Assembly: GCA_964390695.1 (NCBI GenBank)
Contig: CAYMKI010000116.1
Span: 1-11,351, forward strand
Direction: 5' to 3'
DNA from: CAWACC01 sp964390695
Lineage (GTDB): Bacteria; Chlamydiota; Chlamydiia; Chlamydiales; Parachlamydiaceae
DNA length: 11,351 bases
In this document: piece by piece, positions 1 through 6,644 of the stretch
Numbering within the stretch: the first letter of the stretch is position 1
Layout of the letters: each line of letters begins with the position of its first letter
Notes under the pieces: model-generated
Databases searched by the model: none
What the model was told of the DNA's origin: nothing
Seen by the model: only the letters and a program-made list of their open reading frames with translations
Program-made: the position numbers and the translations under genes

Positions 1-196
1 CTTCCAGCCATAATATGGCGGTATATAGATTCGGTGAAAATCTATGACAAAACCAGTGCTTGGGCTCTGTTTGGAGAATAGTGTGTGCGACTTGAAAAGT
101 CCTAGTTGAAATGAGGGTGGTTCCAGCATCTAATTGTTTTAAACCATAATCTAGAAGTCCATTTAAATGGTTTCCAACAAAACTGAGTGTATTCAT
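1..196 (-). CDS. Hypothetical protein, N-terminal part (runs off window edge)
   Basis: An open minus-strand frame of 65 codons starts at ATG 196-194 and continues past position 1 without a stop. The start is supported by AAGGA at 203-207, six bases upstream of the ATG. The protein begins MNTLSFVGNHLNGLLDYG and later has a Trp/His/Cys-containing stretch (KHWFCHRF). There is no evident signal peptide or membrane segment, and I do not recognise the family. It is transcribed divergently from the padR-like gene, with 173 bp between the two starts. Coding status rests on the uninterrupted frame plus the well-spaced ribosome binding site; the function is unknown. Confidence 0.6.
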   Translation of the reverse strand, partial: MNTLSFVGNHLNGLLDYGLKQLDAGTTLISTRTFQVAHTILQTEPKHWFCHRFSPNLYTAILWLE

Positions 197-318
197 GATA
201 ATTCCTTAGCAAGTTGTTATGAGTCGTCATTGATTGTAAGTAAATGAATTATTTAATCCGAGAAGCAAGATAGCATAGTGTAGTATTAAATAACAATCTA
301 TTAGATTAAGCATTATTG

Positions 319-347
319 TTTACACAAATTGTCATCTGTTATAAAAT
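319..347 (+). promoter_or_regulatory. Putative sigma70-type promoter of the padR-SDR operon
   Basis: TTTACA (319-324, 5 of 6 consensus) is followed after 17 bases by TAAAAT (342-347, 5 of 6). The predicted transcript start, near 354, lies inside the palindrome at 346-364 and would leave a 5' leader of only about 16 bases. A small AT-rich palindrome, AATCTA-T-TAGATT (295-307), lies just upstream and could be a second protein site, but that is weak. Confidence 0.55.
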
Positions 348-364
348 ACCCAGTAACTGGGTAT
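346..364. promoter_or_regulatory. Perfect 19-bp palindrome, probable operator of the PadR-like repressor
   Basis: ATACCCAGT, one A, then ACTGGGTAT form two perfect 9-base arms. The flanks (ATAAA on the left, ATTTTAT on the right) extend the dyad imperfectly. It overlaps the -10 element and the predicted transcription start, and ends five bases before the padR-like ATG, the usual position for steric autorepression. PadR-family dimers bind inverted repeats in their own promoters. That this protein binds this site is inference. Confidence 0.65.
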
Positions 365-369
365 ATTTT

Positions 370-885
370 ATGAAATTAATCAATAAAACGAGATATGCAA
401 TTTTGGGAATGCTCTTAGATGGGCCTATGTCGGGATATGAAATCAAATCGCTTATGGTTAGATCCACGGCGTACTTCTGGCGAGAGTCTGACTCAACGAT
501 TTATCCCATGTTAAAACTGTTAGCGAAAGAGGGGAAAGCTCTGTCCAAAATAGTTTACATTGGAAAGAAGAAGAAAGAGATTTATTCGATTACCGACTTG
601 GGTCGGGCAGAATTTAAGGCTTGGTTTGAAAGTCCGACTGGGCTGGAAACTCCACGTAATGAGTTTCTTCTCAAATTTTTTTTCGTTGAAGATCAAACTG
701 AAATGCTTCGGATATTTAATGAAAGACTGAAAAAAATCGAAGAGATTCATGTTGAGTACAAACAAATAGAAGCAAGATTAGAGGGTTTAGCCGATATGCC
801 GCGTAAGGCTGTTCGGCTCAAAGCTTTGCAATATGGAATAGCTCAACTTGAATTAGAAATTAAATGGTTAAAAAAGGAATTGTAA
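370..885 (+). CDS. PadR-family transcriptional regulator
   Basis: This 171-residue protein has the usual length and layout of PadR regulators with a helical C-terminus. Residues 8-85 form the winged helix-turn-helix: ILGMLLDGPMSGYEIK is the typical helix 1-2 region, STIYPMLKLLAKEG the recognition helix, and IVYIGKKKKEIYSIT the basic wing before TDLGRAEF. Residues 92-171 are charged and helical, as in the dimerising C-terminal domain. I chose ATG 370 because the winged helix begins directly after it; an in-frame TTG at 316 would lie in the promoter. No strong Shine-Dalgarno is visible (only TGGGT at 358-362). The SDR gene follows after 16 bp, so the two probably form an autoregulated operon. 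The ligand is not predictable from the sequence. Confidence 0.88.
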   Translation: MKLINKTRYAILGMLLDGPMSGYEIKSLMVRSTAYFWRESDSTIYPMLKLLAKEGKALSKIVYIGKKKKEIYSITDLGRAEFKAWFESPTGLETPRNEFLLKFFFVEDQTEMLRIFNERLKKIEEIHVEYKQIEARLEGLADMPRKAVRLKALQYGIAQLELEIKWLKKEL

Positions 886-887
886 AC

Positions 888-894
888 AAAGGAG
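888..894 (+). promoter_or_regulatory. Ribosome binding site deciding the SDR start
   Basis: AAAGGAG lies seven bases before ATG 902 but only one base before the in-frame ATG 896. This favours 902 as the translation start. Confidence 0.7.
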
Positions 895-901
895 TATGAT
901 C

Positions 902-1654
902 ATGTCAAAAAAATTAGCAGGTAAGGTGGCTATAGTAACCGGTGGATCGAAAGGAATCGGAGCTTCCATTGCTGAGGAATTAGCTGAAGAAGGGGCCGCT
1001 GTAGTCGTAAATTATTGTACAAGCAAGGAAGACGCAGATCTTGTCGTGCAATCCATCGAACGCAAAGGTGGAAAATCGATTGCTATTCAAGCGAATATGG
1101 CTCATCAAAAAGATATAGACCATCTTTTCTCTGAAACAGAGAAAAATTTTGGAAAAATCGATATTCTTATTAACAATGCCGGGTACTATGAATTTGCCCC
1201 TTTAGAAAAAATCTCTGTTGAGCATTTTTACAAGCATTTTAATTTAAATGTACTGGGTTTGCTGCTGGCTTGTCAGACGGCAGTTAATTATTTTAATCCA
1301 GCAGGAGGAAGTATTGTAAATGTAAGTTCTCTTGCAAGTAAGTCTTGGGCACCCTATGCCACTGTATATAGCGCAACAAAGGCGGCTGTTGATTCTATTA
1401 CCAAGTCTTTAGGCTGTGAACTGGGTTCAAAAAAAATTAGGGTGAATGCTATCAATCCTGGGATTGTAGAAACACAAGGAACACAATCCACGGGAATTAT
1501 TGACAGCGAACTTCGTAAAAAAGTGGAAGCGAGAACACCCCTTCGGAGAATAGGTTTGCCGAGCGATATAACTAAAGCAGCCGTGTTTTTTGCCTCAGAT
1601 GATTCAGCATGGATAACAGGTGAAACGATGGTTATTGCTGGTGGATTTCGTTAA
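902..1654 (+). CDS. Classical short-chain dehydrogenase/reductase (FabG-like fold)
   Basis: This 250-residue protein has the normal length for a classical SDR and all of its landmarks. The nucleotide-binding TGGSKGIG is at residues 13-20, NNAG at 91-94, and the catalytic set is N116, S143, Y156 and K160 (YSATK, 13 residues after the Ser). INPGIVET is near 185 and a C-terminal GGFR ends the protein. VVVNY after the second strand suggests NADP(H). It should be a cytoplasmic NAD(P)H-dependent oxidoreductase of a carbonyl/alcohol pair; the substrate cannot be read from sequence. The neighbouring PadR-like gene suggests an inducible detoxification or accessory role rather than the core fatty-acid FabG, which normally sits with other fab genes. 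No clear terminator follows. Confidence 0.9.
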   Translation: MSKKLAGKVAIVTGGSKGIGASIAEELAEEGAAVVVNYCTSKEDADLVVQSIERKGGKSIAIQANMAHQKDIDHLFSETEKNFGKIDILINNAGYYEFAPLEKISVEHFYKHFNLNVLGLLLACQTAVNYFNPAGGSIVNVSSLASKSWAPYATVYSATKAAVDSITKSLGCELGSKKIRVNAINPGIVETQGTQSTGIIDSELRKKVEARTPLRRIGLPSDITKAAVFFASDDSAWITGETMVIAGGFR

Positions 1655-1751
1655 CTCAACTTTTGTAGCGATCACTCTAATTCACATTTTTTCTAGATAA
1701 AAAAGATCTAATAGTTCAATATGTCATCGTAAAATATACAGGAGGTAACTT

Positions 1752-2186
1752 ATGAGGTCTATTTTATTAGTGTTTCTTTCGTTTGCAATGCAGATTGGCA
1801 TCGTACAAGCTACGGAAAGAGCGGGGTTTCGTATAGAGCCTGATACTGCGCAATACAAAGGTTCTGATTATTCTAATGTAGTCCAAGTGGCACGTAGCAT
1901 ACCGCTTGAACTAGCCTTTGAAATCGCAGAAAGTAATCCTAAGGTGGATTATTTTGTCTATACCAAAGGGTATCAAATGGTCTTGGAAATACCTGCCGAT
2001 GTCTCTTTTGATCCTCGCTCAGATATTTTCGGATTAGCTACTAATGAAAATTTTATGTACGATTACGGTGCATTTGGCAGTGGCTATTGCCGTATTTTTA
2101 GACAAGGAGATGCTGTGTTCTTTAGCAAAGATGGCTTATGGCTTGGATCTGCTCCAGGTTTAGCTGACACTTATTTCAAGGAATAG
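1752..2186 (+). CDS. Small exported protein of unknown function
   Basis: This 144-residue protein is preceded by a full Shine-Dalgarno, AGGAGGT (1740-1746), five bases before the ATG. Residues 1-20 form a signal peptide with a hydrophobic core (ILLVFLSFAMQIGIV) and a signal peptidase I site after VQA. The mature part of about 124 residues has one cysteine (YCRIF), is rich in aromatic residues and Asp/Gly, and has no transmembrane segment, so it is probably periplasmic or secreted. I do not recognise the family. The 97-bp gap after the SDR gene contains no convincing promoter or terminator, so co-transcription with the upstream pair is possible but unproven. Confidence 0.75.
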   Translation: MRSILLVFLSFAMQIGIVQATERAGFRIEPDTAQYKGSDYSNVVQVARSIPLELAFEIAESNPKVDYFVYTKGYQMVLEIPADVSFDPRSDIFGLATNENFMYDYGAFGSGYCRIFRQGDAVFFSKDGLWLGSAPGLADTYFKE

Positions 2187-2210
2187 CAAGTCAAAATCTC
2201 ATTTAGAGGA

Positions 2211-2372
2211 TCTTAAAAATGAAGATTGAACCACAGAGCTGACAAAGGACACAGAGAGATAAATAAATGCAAGCCCGAATAGTATTCATTGTTTTGCCTC
2301 CTCTGTGTTCTCTGTGGGCTCTGTGGTTCATTATGTTACAGACTTTCTAGAACACTGAAAAGTTACAAAGAG
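2211..2372. repeat. CACAGAG-type dispersed palindromic repeat, copy 1 (short form)
   Basis: Thirteen-base perfect arms (TGAACCACAGAGC at 2227-2239 and its complement at 2318-2330) enclose inner CACAGAG/CTCTGTG copies, giving arms of about 32 bases around a 40-base centre. The flanks on both sides (TCTTAAAAAT at 2211; AGACTTTCTAG through AGTTAC at 2341-2366) align with the flanks of the longer copy at 9916-10365, so the unit extends beyond the hairpin. It follows the stop at 2186 and may act as a transcript end, but has no T-tract. The rest of 2373-2440 shows nothing recognisable. Confidence 0.75.
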
Positions 2373-2440
2373 TTTTAAAGTAGATTCAAAAGACGGTCTT
2401 TACGATTTTTGTAACTCCCTCTATAGCACATGGAAGATAT

Positions 2441-2677
2441 TCATGTTGAGAGGGCTATCGAATGTCCGCCATCCACAGTCAATATTTGCCCGGTCATCCA
2501 TAGATTGTTATAGCCTCCAGCATTGTTGACCAAGATATCTACATGGCCTAAAACAGCTATGCAATCTTTGTAGAGTTGAAATGGAGAAGCTTCTTGCATC
2601 AAATCATCCCACGCTGAAGCATTTTTATCCCAGCTTTGGATAGAATTTACATTTATGCTTTGTTTTAAGTCATCCAT
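2441..2677 (-). pseudogene. Chimeric relic: methyltransferase-like N-terminus joined to an SDR with internal deletion
   Basis: The frame encodes 78 residues from ATG 2677, which has a GGAG motif about five bases upstream. Residues 1-37 (including SIQSWDKNASAWDDLMQE) resemble the extreme N-terminus of class I SAM methyltransferases that start WDxNAxAW. Residues 40-54 (AVLGHVDILVNNAG) are the middle of an SDR. Residues 60-71 (WMTGQILTVDGG) are the conserved SDR C-terminal end. About 130 residues that would carry the SDR catalytic Ser-Tyr-Lys are missing, as are all methyltransferase motifs, so no activity is expected. Neither piece closely matches the intact SDR at 902 or the methyltransferase at 7577. 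The fragment identities are resemblance calls; the internal SDR deletion is the strongest. Confidence 0.7.
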
Positions 2678-2732
2678 ATTATCTCCATATAGCGTATGAG
2701 CTCTTAAGATGCTGATGCATAATGCTAACAAA

Positions 2733-3098
2733 TTAAACGGGTTCATAAGTGGTTTTTATTAGAGTTTTTGGGGTAATCAGCACGTATTTTTGGGATTTGA
2801 TAGCCTCTAGTAGCTCTTCTTGATTGATCAATGTGTTAGATTGGATAAATTCCTGTTTGCTTTTATCTTTGTCAAGCTGTTCCACAAAGCGATAGATCAG
2901 GCTTTGGGAGGGGATTTGTTTATGAAAAATTAAGACCATGTCTTGTGAGACATGTTTTAAAATGATGGGATTTTCGGCGTCTAGGCTTAAGCTTGCCCAT
3001 CGATGCAGTTTTTCTAGGAGGTCGTAAGGTAGGGGTTTTAGAAAGTAAATTTCGTCGATCCCAAATTTGGCAAGCAGGTAATGTTGCGGGTAAGACAT
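2733..3098 (-). CDS. Hypothetical protein, possibly a 5'-truncated gene remnant
   Basis: The frame encodes 121 residues from ATG 3098, ending at 2733, with a soluble mixed alpha/beta look and no signal peptide. Upstream of the ATG the same frame stays open for 37 more codons, to a stop at 3210-3212. That stretch reads as ordinary protein (for example DYVWLIKEIFRPTKLFILQT) but contains no ATG, GTG or TTG start. The ribosome binding site at the ATG is weak. The simplest reading is the surviving 3' part of a longer gene that lost its beginning; a short functional gene starting at 3098 is the alternative. I do not recognise the family. The remainder, 3213-3386, shows nothing I can name. Confidence 0.45.
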   Translation of the reverse strand: MSYPQHYLLAKFGIDEIYFLKPLPYDLLEKLHRWASLSLDAENPIILKHVSQDMVLIFHKQIPSQSLIYRFVEQLDKDKSKQEFIQSNTLINQEELLEAIKSQKYVLITPKTLIKTTYEPV

Positions 3099-3386
3099 TT
3101 CTATTTCTCTTGCGATAGGGTTAAAAGGTGTTGTTTGAAGTATAAACAGTTTTGTAGGTCTAAAGATCTCTTTGATTAACCATACATAATCCTGAGGCGG
3201 TATTATATCTTATCTAAGAATTAATGGCAAGGAGTCGATGGTATCCATTATTAATCCTAACACACTCTTTATAAATGCTCTATGTTGTACTAAAGGGTAG
3301 AAGTAGTGGTTTAAGGGGCGTTGCTTTTGTTGAAGATGACACAAACTAGATTTAGTGCAATTTTTAGGCGCAGATAAGAAAGGGAT

Positions 3387-4049
3387 TTAAAAGTTATACC
3401 CGATACCTGCTCCCAATGTAAATCCTCCAACCTGAATATTTCTGGTATATACGCGGAATTTTCGACTATGCAAGTGTGCTTTAGCATAGGTGTATTCTCC
3501 GAATAGGTCTAGGGTTAAGCGATCACAAGGACTGTAATTAAATCCTGTATTTACAAACAAGCCAAGCGTATTTCTGGACTTGTTTTGATAGACGTAGCAG
3601 GAGTGGTTGTGTTGGTGTATATACAAATAGCGGGGGCCTATGGCAAAATAGTACTGCAAATGATTATGTATTTCGTAGATGGGCTTAAGGCCGATATTGA
3701 TAGGCATGGACCATAAAGAAGTGCTTTGATGTCCATTAATAGACTTGCCGGTGCAGTGAAAATATTCTATAGCACTGTATGCATTAAGGGTCCATGAACA
3801 GGAGAGGTTGCATAATGGAAGAGATCCGCAAAGCTGTAGATCTAGTCCGCCGCGATCATAAATTCTGCGCATTTTAGAATCGGTGAAAATAAAGTAGCCC
3901 ATTTTGAACTCAACAGAAGGTTGAGAAGAACAGCAGGGAAGATTTTCTTGTGTCAGTTCGTTGTAGGAATCTTCTAGAGCTGCAAGTGTGTATGAAAAAG
4001 CGAGCAAGGACCCGACCAGTGCTTTGAATTTCAGAAGTTGAATTTTCAT
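3387..4049 (-). CDS. Cysteine-rich outer-membrane beta-barrel protein (chlamydial type)
   Basis: This 220-residue protein has a signal peptide (residues 1-24, cleavage near TLA), alternating amphipathic strands and a C-terminal phenylalanine (GAGIGYNF), the signature of BAM-inserted outer-membrane barrels. The body includes GYFIFTDSKMRRIYDRGG (51-68), SLWSMPINIGLKP (111-123), YYFAIGPRYLY (133-143) and NIQVGGFTLGAGIGYNF (204-220), a pattern I associate with a paralogous barrel family of environmental chlamydiae. Eight cysteines (39, 40, 74, 80, 84, 99, 151, 175) would fit a disulfide-linked chlamydial envelope. GAGG sits seven bases before the start. It begins 15 bp after the stop of the glycine-rich gene, so it is likely the last gene of that operon. 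No clear terminator is visible. Confidence 0.75.
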   Translation of the reverse strand: MKIQLLKFKALVGSLLAFSYTLAALEDSYNELTQENLPCCSSQPSVEFKMGYFIFTDSKMRRIYDRGGLDLQLCGSLPLCNLSCSWTLNAYSAIEYFHCTGKSINGHQSTSLWSMPINIGLKPIYEIHNHLQYYFAIGPRYLYIHQHNHSCYVYQNKSRNTLGLFVNTGFNYSPCDRLTLDLFGEYTYAKAHLHSRKFRVYTRNIQVGGFTLGAGIGYNF

Positions 4050-4064
4050 TTTTTGTCCTCTTAT

Positions 4065-6593
4065 TTAGCGTGTGATGACAATAGTGACAGGGGAGCTTTC
4101 ATTGCCTGCAGAGTTGAAAGCTGTAATGGCATATGTGTAGGAGATTCTCTTCTTTCTATAGCGATCTTTATAAGAGCATGTAGAGGCATTCAAGATGGCT
4201 ATTTTTTCTCCGTTCCGATAAATATAATAGCCGCTAATTTCGGGAGATGAACAGGGAGTCCACATCAGCTCATTGTATAGTTCATATTGCAATCCAAAGT
4301 CGTCTGCTTTTTGCTTGCCTTCAAAATTTGAGGGAGGAGGAGGTGGATCGTCGAACAAGTCTAGTTGCACATAGGTAGGATTGCCTATGGGTAGATAAGA
4401 GAGCGAGTAGTTCGGGGTTGTGCCTGTAAATGTTATGGAATCAAAAGAGCCTGTAATCCCGGACGAAGTGAGGACTATGTAGGAACCAGAGTGAATACTT
4501 GGATCCAGGTTAAACTCAATGACGCCCGCTAAAGAGGCAGATCCATTAACAGAAACTAAAGAAGTGCCGTTAGAGTCTATTTCAATATGGACAAGGCTTC
4601 CTAAGGTGTTATTGAGAAGATTTGCTGAATTCAAAGACAAGCTGCCCAGCGTGAGTGTTTTTCCGTGATCTGGAAATATTCTTCCGGAATTGACAAAGAC
4701 ACTCCCTGACAAGGTTCCCATCCCGCTCAAGGTGCCTCTTTGAGAGCTAAAGCTGACGTTCCTACAGACGGAAATTGAAGCAGTGTCTATCTGTCCATTC
4801 ACCTTGAAATTTGCATTGTTGATCAAGATGTTACCTGGATAATCCGTAGTGCCGTTATAAATCACGGTTCCATTTCCCTTCACATAAACATGGGTGCCTC
4901 CAGCACCGAAATCTGTATCATCGGTAAAGGCAACATCTTCACCGAGAGTTAAAAGATCGTCACTGTCATATGCCATGAAGGTGAGGGAAGAACCCGTGCG
5001 TAGGAAAATGCTATTTCCCAAAGCAGATCCATCAAATCCATCAGAAATACCGCCAGAACTGCCGGTTCCATGGTTTCCAGCTTGTGTGGAGTTATTAGGT
5101 GTGTTGAAGACCGTAGGAATTCCTGTGAGTGCTTGAATAGTGAAATTTAAATTACTGTCTACAAAGATAGCAGCTCCTAGGCCGCTTCCACCACCCCCAC
5201 CGCCACCTCCAAAGCCTGATCCGTAGAAATTGGAGCCGATGCCTCCGGATCCGCCCCCGAGACACCCTATATCTGATCCTCCTAAGGCAAAGAGTCCATT
5301 AGAAGGGCCTCCGCCCCCGCCTCCACCGCCTCCTAGCGAGTTGCCACCGTCTGCAGGAGTCGTTCCGGATTGGTTACCACCTCCGCCGCCGCCTCCGCCG
5401 CCTATACCTCCTGCTCCGCCTTTTACGGTGTAGCCTAGCTCGAAAGCATTTGCACCTGCTCCGCCGCCACCGCCTCCGCCATAACCTCCGCTACCGGCTT
5501 GGCCGTCAACATCATTCGATGTGGCAAGAATGATAACACCCCCGCCTCCTCCGCCCGCACCATCTCCTCCATTGCCTCCGGAAGGAACTACGCTTGCTCC
5601 GGGTGGTGTAAAACCTTGAGGTTGCGCTCCATTTGATCCTAAGCTTCCACCGCCGCCTCCTCCAGAAAGTGTGAGATCATCTACTGCACCTCCGCCGCCT
5701 CCGCCGCCTGCCTGGCTTCCTCCGTTTCTACCTCCGGCTCCAGATCCGGCGGTAATATTTAGGCCATAGCCGTTTCCATCTAGTCCGGATTCGCTATCAG
5801 AGCCCCCATTTCCAAGATTTGTCAGCGAGCCTATTGAAGCACGGGATCCAAGGCCGCCGCCTCCGCCACCTCCGCCGCCGCTGTTGAAATTGTCATTAGT
5901 GGAAAGCGTAACATCGCCTCCATTTCCACCAAAGCCGCCGCCGCCGGCACCACCGGTATTTCCGATGGTTGTAATGGAACCTCCATTTCCGCTAAAGCCG
6001 CCCCCGCCTCCGCCGCCTTCATTGCCTGTAGAAGAGGCGCCGATGTAGTTGCCTCCATTTCCTCCTACTGCAGAGCAGTTTTGGATGGAGACATTCATCA
6101 AGGTGACTGAGGGGTACGAACCATTTAAAAAGGATTGAGGCGTGTAAATGGCGCCTCCGGCACCTAAGCCTCCGCCTCCGCCTGAAATACCATCACCCCC
6201 ATCGCCTCCTTTTGCTGTCATATTTTGAAAGATCATATTTTGGATGGTCACATTCCCCATGGGGATGAAAAATCCACTATAAGCGCCATTATTACCGTCT
6301 ATGGTGACTGTAGGGATAGAGCCTGGGTTGCCGATGGTGATATTCGCAGAATGAGCGGTGTTGTTAATGATCGGTAGGATGCCGTTGAGTTGAATTGTCA
6401 TGGGATATGCAAAAACAATCGCATAATCATCAAGCATTGTGTTTAAGTCTTGATTCATTGTGTTCAAGCAGAACCTTAGATCACCTATATCTCCAAAGCC
6501 TCCTGGATTGTTATCTGTGTTTATAGTTACATTCAGTGTGGTCAAAGCGAACAAAGACTGCGATGAGAATAGTAAAAATAAATATTTGAACAT
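4065..6593 (-). CDS. Glycine-rich autotransporter-passenger-like surface protein with C-terminal fibronectin-III-like domain
   Basis: The protein has 842 residues. Residues 1-16 are a signal peptide (cleavage near LFA). Residues 18-127 look like the start of a beta-helix (GDLRFCLN; NITIGN and NVTIQNM repeats). Residues 128-475 are extremely glycine-rich, with runs of up to nine Gly, bounded by Pmp-like GAGGAIY (145) and GLGAAIF (472). Residues 476-745 resemble the C-terminal part of autotransporter passengers (GTLSGMGTLSGSVFVNSG, then LVSVNGSASLAG and SGSYIVLTSSG). A five-proline linker (750-754) leads to residues 756-842, a fibronectin-III-like domain (ISGYYIYRNGEKIA; SYTYAITAFNSAGNES). No C-terminal translocator barrel is present, which is unusual for a passenger. 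The barrel gene follows 15 bp downstream and the oxygenase gene ends 51 bp upstream. The start has only a weak AGG-type site. Role in adhesion or surface display is inference. Confidence 0.8.
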   Translation of the reverse strand: MFKYLFLLFSSQSLFALTTLNVTINTDNNPGGFGDIGDLRFCLNTMNQDLNTMLDDYAIVFAYPMTIQLNGILPIINNTAHSANITIGNPGSIPTVTIDGNNGAYSGFFIPMGNVTIQNMIFQNMTAKGGDGGDGISGGGGGLGAGGAIYTPQSFLNGSYPSVTLMNVSIQNCSAVGGNGGNYIGASSTGNEGGGGGGGFSGNGGSITTIGNTGGAGGGGFGGNGGDVTLSTNDNFNSGGGGGGGGGLGSRASIGSLTNLGNGGSDSESGLDGNGYGLNITAGSGAGGRNGGSQAGGGGGGGAVDDLTLSGGGGGGSLGSNGAQPQGFTPPGASVVPSGGNGGDGAGGGGGGVIILATSNDVDGQAGSGGYGGGGGGGAGANAFELGYTVKGGAGGIGGGGGGGGGNQSGTTPADGGNSLGGGGGGGGGPSNGLFALGGSDIGCLGGGSGGIGSNFYGSGFGGGGGGGGSGLGAAIFVDSNLNFTIQALTGIPTVFNTPNNSTQAGNHGTGSSGGISDGFDGSALGNSIFLRTGSSLTFMAYDSDDLLTLGEDVAFTDDTDFGAGGTHVYVKGNGTVIYNGTTDYPGNILINNANFKVNGQIDTASISVCRNVSFSSQRGTLSGMGTLSGSVFVNSGRIFPDHGKTLTLGSLSLNSANLLNNTLGSLVHIEIDSNGTSLVSVNGSASLAGVIEFNLDPSIHSGSYIVLTSSGITGSFDSITFTGTTPNYSLSYLPIGNPTYVQLDLFDDPPPPPSNFEGKQKADDFGLQYELYNELMWTPCSSPEISGYYIYRNGEKIAILNASTCSYKDRYRKKRISYTYAITAFNSAGNESSPVTIVITR
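5169..6212 (-). repeat. Low-complexity Gly-codon tract inside the 842-residue gene
   Basis: About 1 kb is dominated by GGN codons (seen on the plus strand as CCGCC/TCC blocks), making this the most GC-rich part of an otherwise AT-rich window. Repeat units are multiples of three, so slippage or recombination would change length without breaking the frame. It also creates long spurious proline-rich frames on the other strand. Confidence 0.85.
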
Positions 6594-6644
6594 GCGATAG
6601 CCTGTGATAATTTTTTTTTATAGTATTTATCTATTGAGAATTAT

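Noticed and set aside
316..372. TTG at 316 as an earlier start for the PadR-like protein
   Set aside because: It lies in the -35 region and upstream of the predicted transcript start; the added 18 residues are not part of the family fold.
520..765. Minus-strand 81-residue frame
   Set aside because: Antisense to the PadR winged-helix coding sequence, whose identity is clear.
902..1654. Core fatty-acid FabG
   Set aside because: The SDR motifs fit, but the PadR neighbour and absence of other fab genes make a housekeeping role unlikely; left as a generic SDR.
4894..5136. Plus-strand 80-residue frame, and similarly 4038-4250 and 6772-6954
   Set aside because: Antisense to well-supported exported proteins, no ribosome binding site, no recognisable protein features.
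5230..5433. Plus-strand proline-rich open frame
   Set aside because: It is the antisense of the glycine codons of the 842-residue gene, with no ribosome binding site; low-complexity GGN codons give CCN runs automatically.
5831..6058. Minus-strand alanine/glutamate-rich frame
   Set aside because: Out-of-frame shadow of the same glycine tract, fully inside the real gene.
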